Assembly (NCBI GenBank): GCA_964420325.1
Contig: CAYQSU010000006.1
Span: 1 to 64,000 of the forward strand
Reading direction: 5' to 3'
Length of the DNA stretch: 64,000 nucleotides
From: CAYQSU01 sp964420325
GTDB lineage: Bacteria > Pseudomonadota > Alphaproteobacteria > Rhodospirillales > Defluviicoccaceae
Below the pieces are notes generated by a model. That model did no database searches. It saw nothing but the letters and a program-made list of their open reading frames with translations, and had not been told where the DNA came from. A program made the translations under genes and the position numbers. Shown here piece after piece: positions 59,605 to 64,000 of this stretch (the first letter of the stretch is position 1; each line of letters starts with the position of its first letter).

Positions 59605-60271
59605 GATCGTCCTCGATACGGAAACCACCGGGCTCGATCCGTTGGCCGGCCATCGCGTCGTCGAACTCGGCTGCGTGGAACTGGTCAATCACGTGCAGAC
59701 GGGGCGCACCTTCCAGCAGTACATCAACCCCCAGCGGAGCATGCCGCAGGGTGCCTTCGCCGTTCACGGGCTGGCGGATGAGTTCCTTTCCAAGCAGCCG
59801 CTGTTTCAGCACGTTGCCGAGGCCTTTCTCGGTTTTATCGCGGACTCCCCGCTGGTCATCCATAATGCCGCCTTTGACCTGGCCTTTCTCAACGCAGAGC
59901 TCGAGCGCACCGGGCACGCCGCGATCCCGGCCAGTCGGGCGATCGACACCGTCGATCTGGCGCGAAGGAGGTTTCCGGGGGCACCAGCCAACCTTGATGC
60001 GTTGTGCCGGCGGTTCGCCATCGATCTCTCGCTGCGGACGCTGCACGGAGCGTTGAAAGACGCCCACCTCCTCGCCGAGGTCTATCTCGAACTCCTCGGC
60101 GGACGCCAACCGGGTCTCGCGCTGGTCGCGGCGGGGACCCGATCAGCCGCCGTGCAGCCAAGGAAGCATGCGCCGCGGCTCATCGCACCGTCGGCGGAAG
60201 AGGCCGCGGCCCACCAGGCGCTGCTTGATCGCCTGCCCAAACCGCTGTGGCGGCAGATCCCGGATCCCTAA
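59597..60271 (+). CDS. dnaQ: DNA polymerase III epsilon subunit (proofreading exonuclease)
   Basis: A 224-residue DEDDh exonuclease. ExoI is IVLDTETTGLDP (D and E), ExoII is LVIHNAAFDLAFL, and ExoIII has the catalytic histidine and aspartate in HGALKDAHLLAEVYLEL. The C-terminal ~45 residues, ending LPKPLWRQIPDP, would bind the alpha subunit. The ATG at 59597 follows GGAGG by 6 bases, inside the end of coaE. Tail-to-tail with secB, overlapping by 4 bases. Confidence 0.95.
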   Translation: MREIVLDTETTGLDPLAGHRVVELGCVELVNHVQTGRTFQQYINPQRSMPQGAFAVHGLADEFLSKQPLFQHVAEAFLGFIADSPLVIHNAAFDLAFLNAELERTGHAAIPASRAIDTVDLARRRFPGAPANLDALCRRFAIDLSLRTLHGALKDAHLLAEVYLELLGGRQPGLALVAAGTRSAAVQPRKHAPRLIAPSAEEAAAHQALLDRLPKPLWRQIPDP

Positions 60272-60858
60272 TGGGCAGGCGGAGAGGCGTCGCTGCCGGC
60301 GGCGGCGCTGTTCTTCTGTCGCTGCTGTTCCTGCAACTGATGCTGGTACATGCCGACGAAGTCGATCGGGCCCAGCATCAGCGGCATGAACCCGCCGTCC
60401 CGCGTCGTGTTGGCGATGATCTGTCTGGCGAACGGGAACAGCAGCCGCGGGCACTCGATCAAAAGGACCGGCCGCAAGGCCTCGTCCGGAACGTTGATCG
60501 TGAACACGCCACCGTAGGCGAGTTCCATCAGGAACGCGGTGGCCTGCCCGATCTTGCAATCGGCCTGGGTATGCAGAACGACCTCGTAGGCGTCACCGCT
60601 CAGAGGTGAGGCCTGGACGTTGACGTTGACGTTGATCTCCGGCTGCTGGTTCTGCATCTGGGCGAAGATCGACGGCGCCGCGGGCACCTCGAACGACAGA
60701 TCCTTGACATACTGGGAGTTGATGACGAGGGGCGGTCTGTTGGCCGCTGAGCCGCCGCCGTCGTTTCGGCCCCGTGCGTCGCCGCTCGTGATCGGTTGCT
60801 GCCGGTCCTCGTCGGGCGCCTCAGCGCTTGCGCGCCGATCCTCGGGCGTGTCGGCCAT
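60268..60858 (-). CDS. secB: Protein-export chaperone SecB
   Basis: A 196-residue cytosolic chaperone for Sec-dependent export. The core has INSQYVKDLSFEVPAAPSIF, NVNVNVQASPLSGDAYEVVLH, ECPRLLFPFARQIIANTTRDGGFMPLML and PIDFVGMYQ, all typical. A 40-residue acidic, polar N-terminal extension is disordered-looking and longer than in E. coli SecB, as in other alphaproteobacteria. Confidence 0.96.
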   Translation of the reverse strand: MADTPEDRRASAEAPDEDRQQPITSGDARGRNDGGGSAANRPPLVINSQYVKDLSFEVPAAPSIFAQMQNQQPEINVNVNVQASPLSGDAYEVVLHTQADCKIGQATAFLMELAYGGVFTINVPDEALRPVLLIECPRLLFPFARQIIANTTRDGGFMPLMLGPIDFVGMYQHQLQEQQRQKNSAAAGSDASPPAH

Positions 60859-60955
60859 GGCTGCACCTTGTCCTGACTGGGTGCGGAGTGGCTAACACGG
60901 AACGCGGCGAAGGACAACCGCAAGCGTCGCCGGGCTCGACCGGACGTCTGCTTCC

Positions 60956-61483
60956 CTACTCGCCGTCCGGTTTCCGCCACGGCGTTCTCTTGTGATCCGC
61001 CCCCCGCTGTGGTTCGCGGCGCGCGTGGCGAACCTCCTCATACTCGCCATCGATGACGACATGGCCTTCCGGAGAGCGCGGCCGGCCGTCTCTATCGGTC
61101 TCATCGGTCCATACCGTGACGCGGCCGGCGGCCCGGAGATGACGCGACAGCGCTTCGCGGAGGAGATGACGTGCGGCCGGGACCAGCAACAGGAATCCCA
61201 CCCCGTCCGTGACGAAGCCGGGCGTCAGGAGTAGGGCGCCCGCAGCCAGGATGCAGAATCCATCGAAGACCTCGACCAGAGGAAACCGCCCTGCGTTGAG
61301 GCTGGCTTGAGCGCGGCCGAGCGTCGAGAAGCCTTGGTGCCGCACCAGCGCAGCGCCCAGGACCGCCGTGAAGATCACGGCGCCGACCGTCGGCCAAAGC
61401 CCGAAGCGATCGCCGGCTTCGATCAGGAGAGCGATTTCGCCAATCGGAACTGCCACGAAAGCTGCGATCAAGACCAGGCCCAT
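60956..61483 (-). CDS. fxsA: FxsA family membrane protein
   Basis: A 175-residue inner-membrane protein with three to four hydrophobic segments (LVLIAAFVAVPIGEIALLIEA, WPTVGAVIFTAVLGAALV, FCILAAGALLLTPGFVTDGVGFLLLV). The R-H-Q-G-F-S-TL motif after the second segment and the GALLLTPGFVTD segment are hallmarks of FxsA/PRK00463-type proteins. The charged C-terminal tail is cytoplasmic. Usual neighbour of secB in this clade; divergent from the Tim44-like gene. Confidence 0.88.
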   Translation of the reverse strand: MGLVLIAAFVAVPIGEIALLIEAGDRFGLWPTVGAVIFTAVLGAALVRHQGFSTLGRAQASLNAGRFPLVEVFDGFCILAAGALLLTPGFVTDGVGFLLLVPAARHLLREALSRHLRAAGRVTVWTDETDRDGRPRSPEGHVVIDGEYEEVRHARREPQRGADHKRTPWRKPDGE

Positions 61484-61652
61484 GGTTGCTCCCGCTGCCT
61501 CTGCCGCCTATCTATTGTTGAGCGGTCGGCGCCCCGGCGGAGACACACTTGGCTGGACCTCCGGGAAGCAAGCCGCTAACGTGAATTCGGCGGTGTGTAC
61601 CCGGCCGACGCACTACGGTCCAGTTGCATGCCAATGTTGAACAGACGAGCTG

Positions 61653-62351
61653 ATGAGCGGCGATTTCCAGGTTCTCGACCTCATACTTTTCGCCCTCGTG
61701 GCGGCGTTCCTGGTCCTTCGTCTCAGGAGCGTGCTCGGTCGGCGTGACGGACACCGAGGTCCGGCGCCGGATCCGTTCAAGAGCCCGACCGGTCGGGAGC
61801 ACTCGGACGACAGGGTGGTCCGGCTGCCTGATCGCGGCGAACGCCCGGCGGAAGCGACTGAGCCTGCTCCTGCCGCCAAGACCGAGGGATCGGCGTCGGC
61901 CCTTGAGGCCAGTCTGACCACGATCAAGGTCGCCGACCCGGTTTTTGATGGCGATGAGTTCCTGTCCGGGGCCCGCATGGCTTTCGAGTTGATCCTCAAC
62001 GCGTTCGCGGCCGGGGATACGGCCACGTTGAAGCCCCTGTTGAGCCCCGAGGTGTTCGCCAACTTCGCGCAATCCATCCGCGATCGGCAGCAGGCGGGGG
62101 AGGCGATGGAGCTGGCCCAAGTCAACATCCGTTCGGCGGACATCGTTGAAGCCTATATGGCGGGGCGCACGGCGCATGTCACCGTCAAGTTCGTCAGCGA
62201 GCAGGCCACGGTCGTCCGCAACGAGGAGGCCGAGCAGGTCGAAGGCGATCCGCACGCACCGACCGAGGTCACCGACTATTGGACCTTTGCACGTGACACG
62301 CGCAGCGGCGATCCGAACTGGATGCTTGTGGCGACCGGCAGCCAGGAGTGA
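61653..62351 (+). CDS. Tim44-like domain inner-membrane protein
   Basis: A 232-residue protein with an N-terminal membrane anchor (LDLILFALVAAFLVLRLRSVLG, residues 8-29), a polar linker, and a C-terminal Tim44/NTF2-like domain (SGARMAFELILNAFAAGDTATLKPLLSPEVF ... DYWTFARDTRSGDPNWMLVATG). The domain resembles the mitochondrial import adaptor Tim44 and the alphaproteobacterial TimA. It may link to the export machinery, given secB and fxsA nearby. Overlaps mltA by 4 bases. Confidence 0.9.
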   Translation: MSGDFQVLDLILFALVAAFLVLRLRSVLGRRDGHRGPAPDPFKSPTGREHSDDRVVRLPDRGERPAEATEPAPAAKTEGSASALEASLTTIKVADPVFDGDEFLSGARMAFELILNAFAAGDTATLKPLLSPEVFANFAQSIRDRQQAGEAMELAQVNIRSADIVEAYMAGRTAHVTVKFVSEQATVVRNEEAEQVEGDPHAPTEVTDYWTFARDTRSGDPNWMLVATGSQE

Positions 62352-63541
62352 CCCCCCGGGGACCTGACCGGAATCTGCGCGCCTGGCGGGTCGTCCGGCA
62401 CCTTGCGGTGGTTGCGTTGGCGGTCGCGGCCGTCGCGTGCGCGCCTCCGCGGTCCGGTGTGGACCTGAACCCGGTTGGTTTTGCCGATCTACCCGACTGG
62501 AGGCTCGACGATGCCGCTGCGGCCTTGACCGCTTTCCGGCGGTCCTGTGCGCGACTGAAGTCGGCGCCGGCGGATCGGGCAATGACTGTCGGTGCCGCTG
62601 CCGGCACCGTCGCCGACTGGCAGGCCGTATGCGCCGCCGCGGGCCTCGTCGCCGACGGTAACGACGAAGCCGCCAGAGGCTACTTTGAGCGCTCCTTTGT
62701 TCCCTACCTCGTTCGTTGGGACGGAGATGCCGCAGGCCTGTTCACCGGCTACTACGAGCCCGAGCTGCGCGGTGCCTGGGTGCGGAGCGATCGCTTCGGG
62801 GTTCCGATCTACGGTCCTCCCGCCGATCTGGTTGTCGTCGACCTCGGGCGGTTCGATGCGGCCCTGAAGGGCCGCCGGATCGTCGGCCGGGTGAACGACG
62901 GATCCTTGGCGCCCTATCCCGCGCGGGCCGAGATCGAGACCGGCGTGCTCGCGGGCAGAGGCCTTGAGCTGCTTTTCGTCGATGATCCGATCGACGCGTT
63001 CTTCCTCCACATCCAGGGATCGGGTCGGGTGATCATGGATGACGGCAGTGCCGTGCGCTTGGGTTTTGCCGCGAGGAACGGCCGGCCCTACTTCGCGATC
63101 GGACGCGAACTGGTTCGTCGCGGCGTCCTTGCCCGAGACGAGGTCTCCATGCAGTCGATCCGGGCTTGGCTTCAGGCCCATCCGGCCGAGGCGTCGGCGG
63201 TGATGGCACTGAATGAATCGTTCATCTTCTTCCGTCTCGTCGATGGCGAGGCGCCGCTGGGCGCCCAGGGGGTGGCACTGACGCCGGGCCGCAGTCTCGC
63301 CGTCGACCCGGAGATAATACCACTGGGGCTGCCGCTTTGGCTCGACACCATTGATCCGCTCGATCCCGAGCGACCGCTGCGCCGGCTCGTTGTCGCCCAG
63401 GATACCGGATCGGCGATCAAGGGCGCGGTCCGCGGCGATCTGTTTTTCGGCTCCGGCGAGAACGCCGCCCTCCGGGCCGGCGCGATGAACCGCCCCGGCC
63501 GCTACTATGTGTTTCTGCCCAAACAGTTACCCTTGAACTGA
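62348..63541 (+). CDS. mltA: Membrane-bound lytic murein transglycosylase A
   Basis: A 397-residue peptidoglycan-cleaving enzyme. The N-terminus is a signal/anchor segment ending VACAPPRSG, with a probable lipidated cysteine. Later come FTGYYEPELRG, FFLHIQGSGRV and the 3D domain with the catalytic aspartate in AQDTGSAIKGAVRGDLFFGSG. The GTG start at 62348 overlaps the previous stop (GTGA). It releases 1,6-anhydromuropeptides in the periplasm. Confidence 0.94.
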   Translation: MTPRGPDRNLRAWRVVRHLAVVALAVAAVACAPPRSGVDLNPVGFADLPDWRLDDAAAALTAFRRSCARLKSAPADRAMTVGAAAGTVADWQAVCAAAGLVADGNDEAARGYFERSFVPYLVRWDGDAAGLFTGYYEPELRGAWVRSDRFGVPIYGPPADLVVVDLGRFDAALKGRRIVGRVNDGSLAPYPARAEIETGVLAGRGLELLFVDDPIDAFFLHIQGSGRVIMDDGSAVRLGFAARNGRPYFAIGRELVRRGVLARDEVSMQSIRAWLQAHPAEASAVMALNESFIFFRLVDGEAPLGAQGVALTPGRSLAVDPEIIPLGLPLWLDTIDPLDPERPLRRLVVAQDTGSAIKGAVRGDLFFGSGENAALRAGAMNRPGRYYVFLPKQLPLN

Positions 63542-63602
63542 AAGCGTTGCCAAGGGCCAGCTTCGTCTTGCTATTCCGGCGCGGAGCGCTCATTTTCTTC
63601 CC

Positions 63603-64000
63603 ATGACTGAGCGTCCGGCCCGGGTGGCGTTGTTCGTCACGTGCCTCGTCGACCTCATGCGCCCCGCCGTCGGCTTCGCGGCCGTCAAGCTGCTGACGGA
63701 CGCCGGTTGCGAGGTCGCGGTGCCCGAGGCCCAGACGTGTTGCGGTCAGCCGGCGCTCAACTCGGGGGACCGCAGGGATGCCGCCCTCCTTGCCCGCCGG
63801 GTCATCGAGGCGTTCGAGGGCTTCGACTACGTGGTGCTGCCGTCGGGTTCGTGCGGCGGCACGATCAAGGTGCACTACCCCGAGCTGTTCACGGATGACC
63901 CCGTCATGGCCGGACGCGCTCGCGCGCTCGCTGCCCGTACGTTCGAGCTCACGACCTTCCTCAGCGACGTGCTCAAGGTCGGACCGATTCGCGGGCGCTA
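63603..64000 (+). CDS. LutA/LldE-type (Fe-S)-binding protein, 5' part
   Basis: First 132 codons of a cysteine-rich CCG-domain protein, cut by the window edge. The opening VALFVTCLVDLMRPAVGFAAVKLL, then CCGQPALNSGDRRDAALLAR and LPSGSCGGTIKVHY match the LutA/LldE subunit of the three-part L-lactate dehydrogenase (LutABC). Each CCG motif would help bind an iron-sulfur cluster. Partner genes would be expected just outside the window. The ATG at 63603 has only a weak ribosome-binding site. Confidence 0.88.
   Translation, partial: MTERPARVALFVTCLVDLMRPAVGFAAVKLLTDAGCEVAVPEAQTCCGQPALNSGDRRDAALLARRVIEAFEGFDYVVLPSGSCGGTIKVHYPELFTDDPVMAGRARALAARTFELTTFLSDVLKVGPIRGR

Noticed and set aside
1..64000. CRISPR arrays, insertion sequences, prophage or defence islands
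   Set aside because: No regularly spaced direct repeats, transposase or integrase motifs, or defence-type nuclease/helicase sets were found; gene content and order are housekeeping throughout.

Overview
This window is chromosomal DNA of a high-GC alphaproteobacterium, most likely from Rhodospirillales or a close relative. The evidence is conserved gene order and lineage-typical families: the mnmE-mnmG-rsmG-parA-parB block, the hemE / PPSR / maf-aroE-coaE-dnaQ / secB / fxsA / Tim44-like / mltA block, TrcR (DUF1013), DUF1192, DUF3576, DUF6489, TIGR02302, a cysteine-free L31, and an ethylmalonyl-CoA mutase. I see no insertion sequence, prophage, integrase, CRISPR array or defence island. Almost all of it is housekeeping DNA.

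Layout. 1-8 kb: 3' part of ethylmalonyl-CoA mutase, a small unknown gene, a TetR regulator, a family-4 uracil-DNA glycosylase, then ETF-quinone oxidoreductase, an exported TPR protein and ispE. 8-16.5 kb: tRNA-Gln, an ALDH7 dehydrogenase, DUF3775, trcR, a quinone reductase, DUF1192, a candidate small RNA, a thioesterase, rpmE, cyaY, an MFS exporter and a histone-deacetylase-like hydrolase. 16.6-25 kb: a tiny membrane ORF, the lptM-like lipoprotein gene, lysA, a TIGR02302 membrane protein, a zinc-ribbon/DUF3426 protein, and ftsE-ftsX-ydcF-plsC. 25-36 kb: B12-dependent ribonucleotide reductase, two exported unknowns, a TPR protein, a truncated SLC13-type transporter, class II DAHP synthase, nicotinate phosphoribosyltransferase and nadE. 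36-41 kb: DUF3576 lipoprotein, leuS, lptE, holA. 41-47.5 kb: parB, parA, rsmG, mnmG and mnmE with two parS sites embedded, then a [2Fe-2S] protein and DUF6489. 47.7-55.3 kb: a thioredoxin/DUF255 protein, ogt, a quinone reductase, rho, hemJ, hemH, hemE. 55.3-55.7 kb: a gene-free segment I interpret as the replication origin. 55.7-64 kb: PPSR and an SDR gene (leftward), maf-aroE-coaE-dnaQ, secB, fxsA, a Tim44-like gene, mltA and the start of a lutA/lldE-type gene.

How it fits together. The right half looks like the replication-origin neighbourhood: a probable oriC beside hemE lies about 10-12 kb from two near-perfect parS sites and parAB. The metabolic content suggests a cobalamin-using aerobe (ethylmalonyl-CoA mutase and class II ribonucleotide reductase both need B12), with respiratory fatty-acid oxidation (ETF-QO), heme synthesis, and NAD salvage.

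Most interesting leads: the candidate oriC and an apparent reversal of the PPSR-SDR pair beside it; a promoter-hairpin-CCTCCTCCC-terminator small RNA at about 12.48-12.60 kb; a CCCC-RTTT-GGGG palindrome recurring in intergenic DNA; a TPR protein with a 47-residue period; and several genes too short for routine ORF calling. All functional statements rest on reading the sequence and family knowledge; no database search was run.
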